Origin: Bacteriovoracaceae bacterium
GTDB lineage: Bacteria > Bdellovibrionota > Bacteriovoracia > Bacteriovoracales > Bacteriovoracaceae
Length of the DNA stretch: 64,000 nucleotides
Direction: 5' to 3'
Assembly: GCA_947450475.1 (NCBI GenBank)
Contig: CANFVK010000002.1
Location: forward strand, 372,001 to 436,000
The notes under the pieces: model-generated
What the model was told of the DNA's origin: nothing
The model's database searches: none
What the model saw: only the letters and a program-made list of their open reading frames with translations
In this document: piece by piece, positions 26,420 through 34,843 of the stretch
Layout: every line of letters starts with the position of its first letter
Numbering within the stretch: position 1 is the stretch's first letter
Made by a program: the position numbers and the translations under genes

Positions 26420-28132
26420 CTAAACATTCAATTGCGACAAATCCTCTGTAAAGCTGAGTAAGGAATACGACAATCCAACATTTTTAACCAGTTGCTGTTG
26501 AACAAAAAACCTAAAGTCGAGTACTTTGCTCTGATAATAAGCTTTTTCTTCCACGTTGGAAGTTTTCTCTTCGGCGCGAATGGCCTCACAGGCACCCTTG
26601 AGTAAAAGCCAAGAGGCAACTAAATTACCACTGAAACTCAAAAAAGCAGTGGCATGAAACAAAATAGCATCCATTTTATGAGCACTTGCTTCTTTGCCAA
26701 ATCTTTGAAGAATTTGCTGAGCCTTTTCTAGATTTTTATTGATAAGAGCAAGCTCTTCTTTAAAAAATTGCGCTTCTGGCAGGGCCATTGTTTCCTGGAT
26801 CTTGGCACCCATTTTCATAAATGATTTGCCGTTATCCTTTAAAACTTTTCTCATGGTAAAATCAATCGCCTGAATGCCATTGGTTCCCTCATAAATAGTA
26901 GCGATTTTTGTATCGCGGGCAAACTGCTCTATTCCATATTCTGAGCAAAAGCCATAGCCTCCATGAATTTGAATGGCGTCAACTGCAACTTGAAAACCTT
27001 CGTCAGAACAATAGGCCTTGCAAATGGGAGTGAGAAAAGCAATTTCATCATGCACTGATTGATCTCCTGCGTGCATGCGATCAAAAAGATCGGCAGTGTA
27101 GAGAATAAGTGCTCTCATCGCTCGAGACATAGATCGCATTTTTAAAAGTGAACGTTTAACATCTGGATGATGAATAATTTCTTTTCCAAATTGCACTCGC
27201 TCGCGAGCGTATTGTTCCGTAAGCATATAAGCGAGATTGGCCTGCGCTTCTCCTTGAACTCCACAAAGCAATCGAGCTTCATTCATCATGATAAACATGT
27301 TTGCCATACCATCGAGTTCTTTACCAATCAGTGTGCCTTCGCATTGGCCATTGGCCCCAAAAGTTAATTCACAAGTGGCTTGGGCGTGAATTCCCATTTT
27401 TTCTTCGACCTTGGTGCAGACCACATCGTTTGGAGTGCCATCAAGTCTAATTTTTGGTACGATGAAAAGTGAAAGCCCCTTAGTTCCAGCCGCTGATCCA
27501 GGAGTATGGGCCAGCACCATGTGAATGATATTTTGGTAGAGATCATTGTCTCCACTTGAAATAAATATTTTTATTCCTTTTATATTGTAAGTTCCATCCC
27601 CCTTGGGAGTCGCCGTCGTAATGGCTGCCCCGACGTCAGAGCCGGCCCCTGGTTCAGTTAAGCACATAGTGCCTCCCCATTCACCGCTCATCATTTTTGG
27701 AACGAAGATTTCTTTTTGCTTTTCTGAGCCCACTTCTAAAATGACATCCATCGCTCCCCTGGTTAGACCGGGATACATGGAAAAAGCAACGTTGGCACCA
27801 TTCATGATGGATTCGCAAACTAGCGCTACAGATTCCGGAGTTGGCATTCCTCCAATCTCCTCACCATAGCCAATTCCATACCAGCCATTTTCATAATATT
27901 TTTTCATGGGGGATTTAAAACATTCTGGAACTGTGACTTTGCCATTGGTTAAGTGGACTCCTTCTAAGTCCCCAACAGTTCTCGTCGGATAAATCTCTTT
28001 TTCAATAAACTTATTGCTCTCGGCAATAATGTCTTTCATATCATTTTCCGCCACACCAGTGTGCTCTTGGATTTTGAGAACATTAAATAGATTAAAATAA
28101 ATATCGCGTAGATCGGTTTTAAACTGGGCCAT
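26420..28132 (-). CDS. Acyl-CoA dehydrogenase, long form
   Basis: This 570-residue flavoenzyme would oxidise acyl-CoA to trans-2-enoyl-CoA in fatty acid beta-oxidation, passing electrons to ETF. Visible: the middle-domain FAD/substrate signature GTMCLTEPGAGSDVGAA near 155, GIKIFISSGDND, the C-terminal helix ARLLCGVQGEAQANLAYMLTEQYARERVQFGK, IQIHGGYGFCSEYGIEQFARD, and the catalytic-Glu region IATIYEGTNGIQAIDF near 420. The extra C-terminal domain of about 130 residues fits the long acyl-CoA dehydrogenase group (about 580-600 residues). AGGAAGG precedes the ATG. It is a single transcription unit flanked by the lipoprotein gene's terminator upstream. Confidence 0.92.
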   Translation of the reverse strand: MAQFKTDLRDIYFNLFNVLKIQEHTGVAENDMKDIIAESNKFIEKEIYPTRTVGDLEGVHLTNGKVTVPECFKSPMKKYYENGWYGIGYGEEIGGMPTPESVALVCESIMNGANVAFSMYPGLTRGAMDVILEVGSEKQKEIFVPKMMSGEWGGTMCLTEPGAGSDVGAAITTATPKGDGTYNIKGIKIFISSGDNDLYQNIIHMVLAHTPGSAAGTKGLSLFIVPKIRLDGTPNDVVCTKVEEKMGIHAQATCELTFGANGQCEGTLIGKELDGMANMFIMMNEARLLCGVQGEAQANLAYMLTEQYARERVQFGKEIIHHPDVKRSLLKMRSMSRAMRALILYTADLFDRMHAGDQSVHDEIAFLTPICKAYCSDEGFQVAVDAIQIHGGYGFCSEYGIEQFARDTKIATIYEGTNGIQAIDFTMRKVLKDNGKSFMKMGAKIQETMALPEAQFFKEELALINKNLEKAQQILQRFGKEASAHKMDAILFHATAFLSFSGNLVASWLLLKGACEAIRAEEKTSNVEEKAYYQSKVLDFRFFVQQQLVKNVGLSYSLLSFTEDLSQLNV

Positions 28133-28239
28133 GAACTACCTTCCTTGATGCTAGTAACAGAGTTTTAAATATCACTCCATTATAAATCAAGCCAGGCAAA
28201 ATAGAAGAGGGCGAGAAATTCTCCCCCAGAAACTATAAA

Positions 28240-28268
28240 GCCCCCAGTGCGCTAAGCGCAGTGGGGGC
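28240..28268 (-). terminator. Rho-independent terminator of the lipoprotein gene
   Basis: A 13-bp stem with one mismatch (28240-28252 against 28256-28268, loop TAA) is followed on the minus strand by a T-rich tract (TTTATAGTTT). It lies 28 bp after the stop of the minus-strand lipoprotein gene. Confidence 0.8.
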
Positions 28269-28295
28269 GATACAGAGTATCTAGAGCTTTTTGTT

Positions 28296-28841
28296 TTAGA
28301 TTGCGCCTACGAAAACTTCGCCTTTTCCATCAGCTTGCTGTACCGATACCGGGTTAGCTTGCAGAGGGTATCTAGTGTCAATGACGAAAGTTCTTCCATC
28401 GTTAGTTCTGATATAGAAACTTGTTCCATAAGCTTGGATCATAGTTCTATTATTGATGATGGCCTTCAATTCATTTTTCTTTGCAATAACATCAACCGTG
28501 CTGTTCATGACACTTCTAGTGACCGCTGTGCCAGAAGAATTGGTACTGGTGCAATATTTAAATACACCCCAAATAATTTTACAGTTTGAACTCGCATTAT
28601 AGTTACCATACTGATAAGTGATGGTTGGAGTTTGCATAATCAACTGGCTCCAAGTGATGTAATAAGTGGCCATGCCTGAACCAAACTGATTGGTGTCAAT
28701 CATCGTTCCTAATTGAGTTTCAGATGCTCCACCAACTGTGATCGGGCTAGTTCCGTAAATAGATGAAGAGCCTACTGAATTGGTCTTCCCACAAGAAACG
28801 ATCGAAGCTAATACCATTAAACCGACTATTAATTTTTTCAT
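28296..28841 (-). CDS. Putative lipoprotein, unknown function
   Basis: The 181-residue product has a lipoprotein signal peptide with lipobox ASIVSC (lipidated Cys about residue 18). The mature part is Ser/Thr/Tyr-rich with a CKIIWGVFKYC segment that may form a disulfide, and a C-terminal beta-rich part (TSFYIRTNDGRTFVIDTRYPLQANP). No family is recognised. AGGAGG four bases before the ATG marks a strong start; a clear terminator follows the stop, so this is a single-gene unit. Probable location: outer or inner membrane, facing the periplasm. Confidence 0.7.
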   Translation of the reverse strand: MKKLIVGLMVLASIVSCGKTNSVGSSSIYGTSPITVGGASETQLGTMIDTNQFGSGMATYYITWSQLIMQTPTITYQYGNYNASSNCKIIWGVFKYCTSTNSSGTAVTRSVMNSTVDVIAKKNELKAIINNRTMIQAYGTSFYIRTNDGRTFVIDTRYPLQANPVSVQQADGKGEVFVGAI

Positions 28842-28976
28842 ACGTCCTCCTAAAGGAACATGTTTTACAAAATGGTTTGTCTGTATCTAAAGCAACCAAT
28901 GTGCCAAAAAGCTACAGTATTAGATAACACTTAATTATGACTACTTGCAAACTTAAAAGGGTGGTGTGTAAAAAAG

Positions 28977-28999
28977 TAGTGTCAAATTAGCTGACACTA
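28977..28999 (-). terminator. Rho-independent terminator of the rRNA methyltransferase pair
   Basis: A perfect 8-bp stem TAGTGTCA/TGACACTA (28977-28984 and 28992-28999) with a 7-nt loop is followed on the minus strand by CTTTTTTAC. It lies 17 bp after the stop of the RlmI-like gene. Confidence 0.8.
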
Positions 29000-29016
29000 G
29001 GCCGTCAAAAAGATAG

Positions 29017-29928
29017 TCAATTTGCTTGTGATGTGGCTTGGAAAATAAGGATTTTAAGTCCCTCTTGCGGCCGATGCTCCATTTGGGCAAAAGCAGAATA
29101 ATGAATTTTCTGGTACTTATACTCAGGAGCATGCTGTTCAAAAAGCTCGATTAGAAACTCCGCACCCAAGTGAGGAGAATTTAGACAGGCCAAAACCACC
29201 GCCTGAGCAGAGCACAGGGATTTTAAGCGCTTAACAATCTTGTAGTAATCTCGTTCAACTTTAAAACTCTCCCCCTGATTGGTTGGAGGATCGATAACAA
29301 CTACGTCATAGGGCCCATATTTAGCAATATTCTTCCAAGAGTTCATTATATCGTAGGACAAAAAGCGCGCCCTTCGCAACTCGAGATTGTTAAGGCGATG
29401 ATTTTCTTCACCTAGCGCCAAGGCTGCTTTACTCATATCCACGTTGACGACTTGTTGGGCGCCTCCTTTAAGTGCCGCCACTGACAGAGAACAAGTGTAC
29501 GAAAAAAGATTGAGTACCTTTTTATCTTTAGCAAGATCCCTAAGTAGCGCGCGGCCTGGGGCCATATCTAGAAAGAAGCCGATATTTTGGGTTTGTCCAA
29601 ACTTAAGGTGAAACAAATTCTCTGATTCCTGGGCAAACGAGTTGTCCGAAAGCTGGCCTTTAAGTACTTCAAAAGGAGCTTTTGGCAAGTAGCGCTTTTG
29701 AAGCAAGATATTTTCTGCCTTTAATGGCAACGAAGAGAGTTCGATCATCAATTCTGTTAGGAAATTTTCTGGCGCTTGTGCATATAAAGTTATCAGCAAG
29801 GTAGGATCGAAATAATCGAGCACCCAAAATTCATGACCTGGAAATTGCTTGCCTCTACCGTGAAACAAACGGGTACTAGTTGAATCATTGGGAATGCGAG
29901 ATTTTATGACTGAGAGGATATCCTTCAT
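29017..29928 (-). CDS. Class I SAM-dependent methyltransferase, RlmI/RlmK-like
   Basis: The start is taken at ATG 29928, which overlaps the upstream stop as TAATG; a TTG three codons earlier is less likely. The roughly 303-residue protein has a small N-terminal beta domain and a Rossmann methyltransferase core: NIGFFLDMAPGR near 118, NLFSYTCSLSVAALKGGA near 143 (motif I), VVNVDMSKAALALG, VVVIDPPTNQGESF near 213 (motif IV, DPP) and VVLACLNSPHLG near 247, with a Cys in the position used by m5C enzymes. This resembles RlmI (m5C1962) and the RlmK half (m7G2069) of E. coli 23S rRNA enzymes; which nucleotide it modifies is open. Since the RlmL gene in this window lacks the RlmK half, an RlmK role is attractive. 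Confidence 0.75.
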   Translation of the reverse strand: MKDILSVIKSRIPNDSTSTRLFHGRGKQFPGHEFWVLDYFDPTLLITLYAQAPENFLTELMIELSSLPLKAENILLQKRYLPKAPFEVLKGQLSDNSFAQESENLFHLKFGQTQNIGFFLDMAPGRALLRDLAKDKKVLNLFSYTCSLSVAALKGGAQQVVNVDMSKAALALGEENHRLNNLELRRARFLSYDIMNSWKNIAKYGPYDVVVIDPPTNQGESFKVERDYYKIVKRLKSLCSAQAVVLACLNSPHLGAEFLIELFEQHAPEYKYQKIHYSAFAQMEHRPQEGLKILIFQATSQAN

Positions 29929-30875
29929 TATTGCCAAGCTTTTAAGTTAACCCAAGTTACCTCGTGCTTATTGGCCGAGAGGTGAAAAATTTTTGATCCG
30001 GCAATAGCCTTAAATTTAAACATGGTTTCAAAATCAGTTGGGGCTTGAAATTTTATGGTGCAGGCAAAATTATCAACCAATCCAAAATCTCGAAAACGAG
30101 TGACGAGTTCATACAGCTTGTCGGGATAGCAAATAATATCAGAAAAAAACCAATCAAGTTTACCTATATGTTGAGGCCGAAGTCCAAAGGCACTCTCTTG
30201 CTTAAATTCAATATTGGCCAAAGCGGCGATTCGAGCATCTAGTGGTGCTTTGTCCACGCTGATCACATGACAACCGATAGTTTGCAGGACCCAAGTCCAT
30301 CCACCTGGACAACTGCCGACATCCATCACTTTGTCTCCAGAACGAGGTTTAATTTGATAAAGAGTAAAGAGTTCCCAGAGTTTTAAATAAGCTCTGGAAG
30401 GAGGATTAAATTTATCTTCATGAAAATGAATTTCACCAAAAGGAAGTGGACAATTGGTTTGGGACGCTACCAACATTTCTTTTTCAGAAAGAAGTGCAAA
30501 AACTCCGATGCTGGTGGTTGGAACCGAGTCAAGAAAATGAAAAATTTTAGTTTTAGCAGAAGGAACTTTTTCTAAAATCAGTTCTCCTCGACGATGATTA
30601 TTTATCGAGAAATGACTCCAGCGATGACCTTTTAATCTTAGGAGTTCTGCTGCATTGGAAATAGAATTGTATTCAAGTCGCTCCACATCCAGCCATGTGT
30701 CCTGAGCAAACACTACGGCTTGCGCCGGCCCCTCGCATAGGAATAAGCGACCATAGCTCTCGAGAATCGTTATACCTAACAAAGTTAACTCTGTTTTCAA
30801 ATCTGATTCGAAATTTTCTGGAGCTAAATAGCCCGTACATTTGTTTTGACCCATGATAGTTAAAATTGATACCAT
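29928..30875 (-). CDS. rlmM: RlmM-like 23S rRNA 2'-O-ribose methyltransferase
   Basis: The product of about 308-315 residues has an N-terminal RNA-binding region and a C-terminal FtsJ/RrmJ-type Rossmann domain. The SAM motif VMDVGSCPGGWTWVLQTIG near 185 and VISVDKAPLD after it are typical of RlmM, which 2'-O-methylates C2498 of 23S rRNA. Catalytic K-D-K-E-type residues can be placed at DIICYPDKL (Asp) and CTIKFQAP (Lys). ATG 30875 and ATG 30854 are both possible starts; neither has a clear Shine-Dalgarno sequence. It is divergent from the TrmH-like gene and its stop overlaps the RlmI-like start, so it heads a two-gene operon closed by the terminator at 28977-28999. Confidence 0.8.
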   Translation of the reverse strand: MVSILTIMGQNKCTGYLAPENFESDLKTELTLLGITILESYGRLFLCEGPAQAVVFAQDTWLDVERLEYNSISNAAELLRLKGHRWSHFSINNHRRGELILEKVPSAKTKIFHFLDSVPTTSIGVFALLSEKEMLVASQTNCPLPFGEIHFHEDKFNPPSRAYLKLWELFTLYQIKPRSGDKVMDVGSCPGGWTWVLQTIGCHVISVDKAPLDARIAALANIEFKQESAFGLRPQHIGKLDWFFSDIICYPDKLYELVTRFRDFGLVDNFACTIKFQAPTDFETMFKFKAIAGSKIFHLSANKHEVTWVNLKAWQ

Positions 30876-30885
30876 AGGCAGTAGT

Positions 30886-31659
30886 ATGAGTAAAAAGTTT
30901 AATCGACAATCTGAAATAAAAATCTATGGTGAAAATGCCTGCTTAGCCGTTTTTAAAAAGCGTCCTAATGACATTATTCAATTATTTTTAACCAAAGAAA
31001 AATTAAAAAGATTTTCCGAAGTCACTAAATTTTGTGCCAAAAATAAAATGGCTTATCACATTGTCTCACGCGAAGAACTCGATAGCATGACTAAAGCCAC
31101 CCACCATGAAGATGTTTGCATGCTGGTTCGTAAATCACTTACCCGAACTCTCGAGCAGTTTCTACAAACCAAACCGGCCGAAGCCATATTGATTGCTCTT
31201 GAAAATGTCACGAACCCTCATAATGTTGGGGCCATCCTAAGAAGTGCAGCTCATTTTGGGGCCAATGGCTTGCTTTTGCCTGAAGCCAAATTAGCGCAGT
31301 CGGCAGCAGCTGTACGCACCTCAGAAGGTGGATCGGAATTTGTGGAAATATTCGAAGCCCAAGATTTTAAAAAAACCTTGGGCTTACTTAAAAAAAATGG
31401 TTTTCATATTTTAACAACTTCTTCTCACGCTTCTAAAAATTTATTCGATTTAACTTGGCCTAAAAAATCTGTGATTGTTTTTGGTGAAGAAGCTCATGGT
31501 TTAAGCAAAGAGACCATGGCCTTAGGGGATATTATTAACATACCTGGAACCAATCATGTCGAAAGTTTAAATGTTTCAGTTGCCGCTGCGGTAATGCTTT
31601 CTGATTATTATCAAAAACATGCTAGGACCCATAATGAAATCACTCCACGCTTTAAATAA
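30886..31659 (+). CDS. SpoU/TrmH-family RNA 2'-O-methyltransferase
   Basis: The start is placed at ATG 30886 (MSKKFNRQSEIKIYG), because an upstream in-frame ATG at 30853 lies inside the divergent gene. The 257-residue protein has the SpoU substrate-binding domain first (IKIYGENACLAVF, residues about 10-90) and the SPOUT knotted domain: ALENVTNPHNVGAILRSAAHFGANGLLL (motif 1, from about residue 105), VIVFGEEAHGLSKETM (motif 2, near 200) and IPGTNHVESLNVSVAAAVMLSDYY (motif 3, near 225). These enzymes methylate a ribose 2'-OH in rRNA or tRNA (RlmB or TrmH type). Its end overlaps the gpmI start by 26 bp. Confidence 0.88.
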   Translation: MSKKFNRQSEIKIYGENACLAVFKKRPNDIIQLFLTKEKLKRFSEVTKFCAKNKMAYHIVSREELDSMTKATHHEDVCMLVRKSLTRTLEQFLQTKPAEAILIALENVTNPHNVGAILRSAAHFGANGLLLPEAKLAQSAAAVRTSEGGSEFVEIFEAQDFKKTLGLLKKNGFHILTTSSHASKNLFDLTWPKKSVIVFGEEAHGLSKETMALGDIINIPGTNHVESLNVSVAAAVMLSDYYQKHARTHNEITPRFK

Positions 31660-33196
31660 AAGAGTGCTCTTGGTTATTCTTGATGGCTTTGGAATAAATC
31701 CCAAGGATAATAAAAATGCCATTTTGCATGCACATAAACCCAATATCGATTTTTTATTTTCTCATTACCCGATGACCACAATTCAAGCAGGCGGCCTAGT
31801 GGTTGGATTGCCAAGTGGTGTTGCCGGCAACTCAGAAGTCGGGCACATGAACTTAGGAGCTGGTAAATCAGTGCGCCAAGATCTGGTGCGCATCAATGAA
31901 GCCATTGAAAATCACACATTGGGTTCAATGCAAGAGCTTCAAAAAATTATCGATTATGCCAAGACTCATTCCAATCGCATTCATTTGATGGGTCTTCTTT
32001 CAGATGGTGGAGTTCATTCCCACATCAATCATTTAAAAGAATTAGTTCGCTTGCTTGAGCCGCAAGGAATTGAGTTGTGCCTTCACGCTTTTACGGATGG
32101 CCGAGATACCGCCCGCGATGCAGGCGCAAAATATATTGAAGATATTTTGACAACGAAAGGGCTCAAATTCGCTTCAATGCAAGGCCGCTCTATTGGAATG
32201 GATCGCGATCGTCGATGGAATAAAATAAAAGACTGCTATGAATGCTTAATTGGACATGGCGAGTTCTCCTCTTTATCCCCCAGAGAATACCTTAGGGCCG
32301 AGTACGAAGCTGGCCGCTATGATGAATTCATTTCTCCTGTGATGTTTGATAAAAATTTGGGCATTAAAGCAGAAGATGCTGTGCTGTTTTTTAACTTTCG
32401 TCCCGATCGCGCGATTGAAATCACTCTTGCTTTAGCCGATCCCAAGTTTGATGAATTTGCGGTGCCGGTAAGACCTGGATATTTTCTTTGTATGACCCCT
32501 TATGTTCAAGATTATGTTAATCTGCCTATCCTTTTTGATAAAGAAAAAATTCCTGGCACTCTTTGTGAATACCTTTCCTCTTTAGGACTGAAACAATTTA
32601 AAATTGCAGAGACTGAAAAATACGCTCACGTGACCTATTTTTTTAATGGTGGCGATAAAAAACCTTTTCCATTAGAAGAACAAGTTCTCATCGCCTCCAA
32701 TCGTGAAATTGCAACTTATGATCAAAAGCCAGAGATGAGTGCTTTTTTAGTTTTAGAAAGATTAGAAAAAGCTTTAGAAGACAAGTCGATCAGTTTTTAT
32801 GTAGTCAATTTTGCCAACTCCGATATGGTCGGCCACACCGGAAACTACCAAGCTGCAATAAAAGCGATTGAGGCACTTGATACTTGCGTGTCGCGCTTAA
32901 TGCAAAAGTGCACTGAAACCGAAGTAACCATGATTGTGACTGCCGACCACGGCAACTCAGATCAAATGTGCTATGAAAATGGCGATATTCACACTTCCCA
33001 TACTGAAGCCCCGGTCCCCTTCTGCGTCTTTGATCCACGACTCAAAGACACCTCGTTAGAAATTGCTTCGACATGTGATAACTCTCAAGCCGATTTGCAG
33101 ACAGTCTTAGGTTTAAGAGATGTGGCGCCAACTATTTTAGAAATCATGGGTATAAAGCAAGCTCCAAATTTTGAAGGTAAAAGTATTTTTAAATAG
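31634..33196 (+). CDS. gpmI: 2,3-bisphosphoglycerate-independent phosphoglycerate mutase
   Basis: GpmI interconverts 3- and 2-phosphoglycerate in glycolysis with two Mn ions. The start is ATG 31634, with AGGA 7 bp upstream, giving 520 residues, the usual length. The phosphatase domain begins with LLVILDGFGINPKDNKNA (metal-binding Asp), the nucleophile Ser lies in GVAGNSEVGHMNLGAGK near residue 65, HAFTDGRDTA near 155 belongs to the phosphotransferase domain, GRSIGMDRDRRWNKIK near 185 binds substrate, VNFANSDMVGHTGNY near 395 and TADHGNSDQM near 435 hold the second metal site. It is followed 8 bp later by pfkA, making a glycolytic pair behind the TrmH-like gene. Confidence 0.96.
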   Translation: MKSLHALNKRVLLVILDGFGINPKDNKNAILHAHKPNIDFLFSHYPMTTIQAGGLVVGLPSGVAGNSEVGHMNLGAGKSVRQDLVRINEAIENHTLGSMQELQKIIDYAKTHSNRIHLMGLLSDGGVHSHINHLKELVRLLEPQGIELCLHAFTDGRDTARDAGAKYIEDILTTKGLKFASMQGRSIGMDRDRRWNKIKDCYECLIGHGEFSSLSPREYLRAEYEAGRYDEFISPVMFDKNLGIKAEDAVLFFNFRPDRAIEITLALADPKFDEFAVPVRPGYFLCMTPYVQDYVNLPILFDKEKIPGTLCEYLSSLGLKQFKIAETEKYAHVTYFFNGGDKKPFPLEEQVLIASNREIATYDQKPEMSAFLVLERLEKALEDKSISFYVVNFANSDMVGHTGNYQAAIKAIEALDTCVSRLMQKCTETEVTMIVTADHGNSDQMCYENGDIHTSHTEAPVPFCVFDPRLKDTSLEIASTCDNSQADLQTVLGLRDVAPTILEIMGIKQAPNFEGKSIFK

Positions 33197-33204
33197 GATG
33201 AGTT

Positions 33205-34182
33205 ATGAGTGAAATAAAAAAAATTGCAGTCTTGTGTAGTGGTGGCGACAGTCCAGGAATGAATTGTGCTATTCGCGCCGTAGTTCGCTCTGGCATTGGA
33301 GCAGGACTGGAAGTTTTTGGTATCCAAAAAGGATACGCCGGCTTGATTGAAGGAGAAATTCATCCACTTCAGGTCTCTTCGGTAGGAAATATTATTCAGC
33401 ATGGTGGAACTATTTTGCAAACTTCACGCTGTCCTGAATTTCAAAAACCAGAAGGGCGAAAAATTGCAGCGACTATACTAAAGAAACACAAGATTGATGC
33501 TTTGATCGTGATAGGTGGTGACGGGTCTTTTAATGGAGCTATTTTGTTGCATCAAGAACACCAAATTCCAGTTATTGGAATTCCTGGAACCATAGATAAC
33601 GATATCGATGGAACAGATTATACCATTGGTTTTGACACTGCTGTCTTAAATGCAGTAGAAGCAGTTGATAAAATTCGTGACACGGCGAACTCGCATGCAC
33701 GAACCTTTATCGTAGAGGTCATGGGCCGCAAATCTCCGGCCATTGCGCTTAAGGTAGGCATTTGCACTGGGGCCGAAAACGTTATTATTCCCACTGCTCA
33801 TATTGATTATGGTAAAATTGCCAATGATATCGATCGAGGTATCAAGCGTGGAAAAACTTCTTCCATTATCATTGCAGCCGAAGGTGAAGTCGAAGGTATC
33901 AGTCACACTATTCAAAAAGAACTTAAAGATAGATTCAAACTTCAGGCCCATGTTTGTATCTTGGGACACATTCAAAGAGGTGGCAATCCCACTCCCACTG
34001 ATCGCTTGATTGCTTCTCAAATGGGTTATCAGTCAGTCAAGGCAATCCTGAAGGGAGATCATGCCAGCGCAACAGTTTTTAGAAATGGCAAAGTCATGAT
34101 TGCTCCTTTAAAAGAATGTCTTCGCAAGAAAAATGAATTTGATTTAAGTGATGTTGAACTACTTACGACCTTATCTATTTAA
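33205..34182 (+). CDS. pfkA: ATP-dependent 6-phosphofructokinase
   Basis: PfkA phosphorylates fructose 6-phosphate to fructose 1,6-bisphosphate. The 325-residue protein shows GGDSPGMNCAIRAVVR near 12, GGTILQTSRCPEF near 70, the ATP site VIGGDGSF (Gly rather than Asp at the position that separates ATP- from PPi-dependent enzymes), the catalytic PGTIDNDIDGTDYTIGFDTA near 130, EVMGRKSPAIAL near 172 and GHIQRGGNPTPTDR near 252. Length and residues fit the bacterial allosteric ATP-PFK. Its last 12 bp overlap the convergent ChlI-domain gene. Confidence 0.96.
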   Translation: MSEIKKIAVLCSGGDSPGMNCAIRAVVRSGIGAGLEVFGIQKGYAGLIEGEIHPLQVSSVGNIIQHGGTILQTSRCPEFQKPEGRKIAATILKKHKIDALIVIGGDGSFNGAILLHQEHQIPVIGIPGTIDNDIDGTDYTIGFDTAVLNAVEAVDKIRDTANSHARTFIVEVMGRKSPAIALKVGICTGAENVIIPTAHIDYGKIANDIDRGIKRGKTSSIIIAAEGEVEGISHTIQKELKDRFKLQAHVCILGHIQRGGNPTPTDRLIASQMGYQSVKAILKGDHASATVFRNGKVMIAPLKECLRKKNEFDLSDVELLTTLSI

Positions 34183-34695
34183 TTGAAGTGACTCCATCAA
34201 GCCTTCAAATGGCAGATGATAATAATCTTCATACACATAGCTTGCGTTTGGAGCAATGACTTTTAGGGATTGCTCTTGAGTTAAATTAAAAATTTCAGCT
34301 AGGTTTTGTTGTTCATTAGTTGTTAACTCAAGTGTTTGCACCTGGCCTTCCACTGAGATTTTTCCCGAGGCAAAACAATCTTCAAGTTGATTAAGTGGTA
34401 AATGTCCCGTAAGACTCCAAAGCATGACCAACAGTGGAAGCTCAAGGTAACGAAACTCTTCATCTTTAAATTTTTTTCCTTCTATTTCTCCCTCAACACA
34501 AAGAACAAATCGCTTTAGCGGAAATTTCAAATTTCTCATCCTAGACAGATAAATGAATTTCTCTTTCATTGAACGGGCATATTTACCAACTCCTACAATT
34601 TCAATTCCAGGAATTCCGTTTGAGGCATAGCCAAAAATATCTACCGGACAATACTGACCAGCGTAAGGATAAAGACTTTTAGTTCTCATGTTCAC
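34171..34695 (-). CDS. Stand-alone ChlI domain protein (ComM/YifB N-terminal domain only)
   Basis: The 174-residue product resembles only the N-terminal domain of ComM (YifB), a hexameric helicase used in natural transformation: VDIFGYASNGIPGIEIVGVGKYARSMKEKFIYL, then the LKFPLKRFVLCVEGEIEGKKF and YLELPLLVMLWSLTGHLPL segments, matching the ComM pattern of G-x-P-x-x-x-IVG, FPxxRxxVxL and DLPxAxxxL. No Walker A or B and no AAA+ domain follow. AGGAGG lies exactly 7 bp before GTG 34695, which I take as start; ATG 34689 is 13 bp away. The gene is complete between its start and a TAA that overlaps pfkA, so either it is a natural single-domain protein or an old remnant. Confidence 0.65.
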   Translation of the reverse strand: MNMRTKSLYPYAGQYCPVDIFGYASNGIPGIEIVGVGKYARSMKEKFIYLSRMRNLKFPLKRFVLCVEGEIEGKKFKDEEFRYLELPLLVMLWSLTGHLPLNQLEDCFASGKISVEGQVQTLELTTNEQQNLAEIFNLTQEQSLKVIAPNASYVYEDYYHLPFEGLMESLQLNR

Positions 34696-34843
34696 CGACA
34701 CACCTCCTTTGGTTTTGACCTAGAGAGGCAAAACAACAAAAAAATACTCCACCACAAGCCCTTAATAGGAGAAAAGACTTGCGATGACGGGTGCAATTTC
34801 TGAGAATAGGTTAATCATTTTAAGTGATATTTGGGGAGCTATT

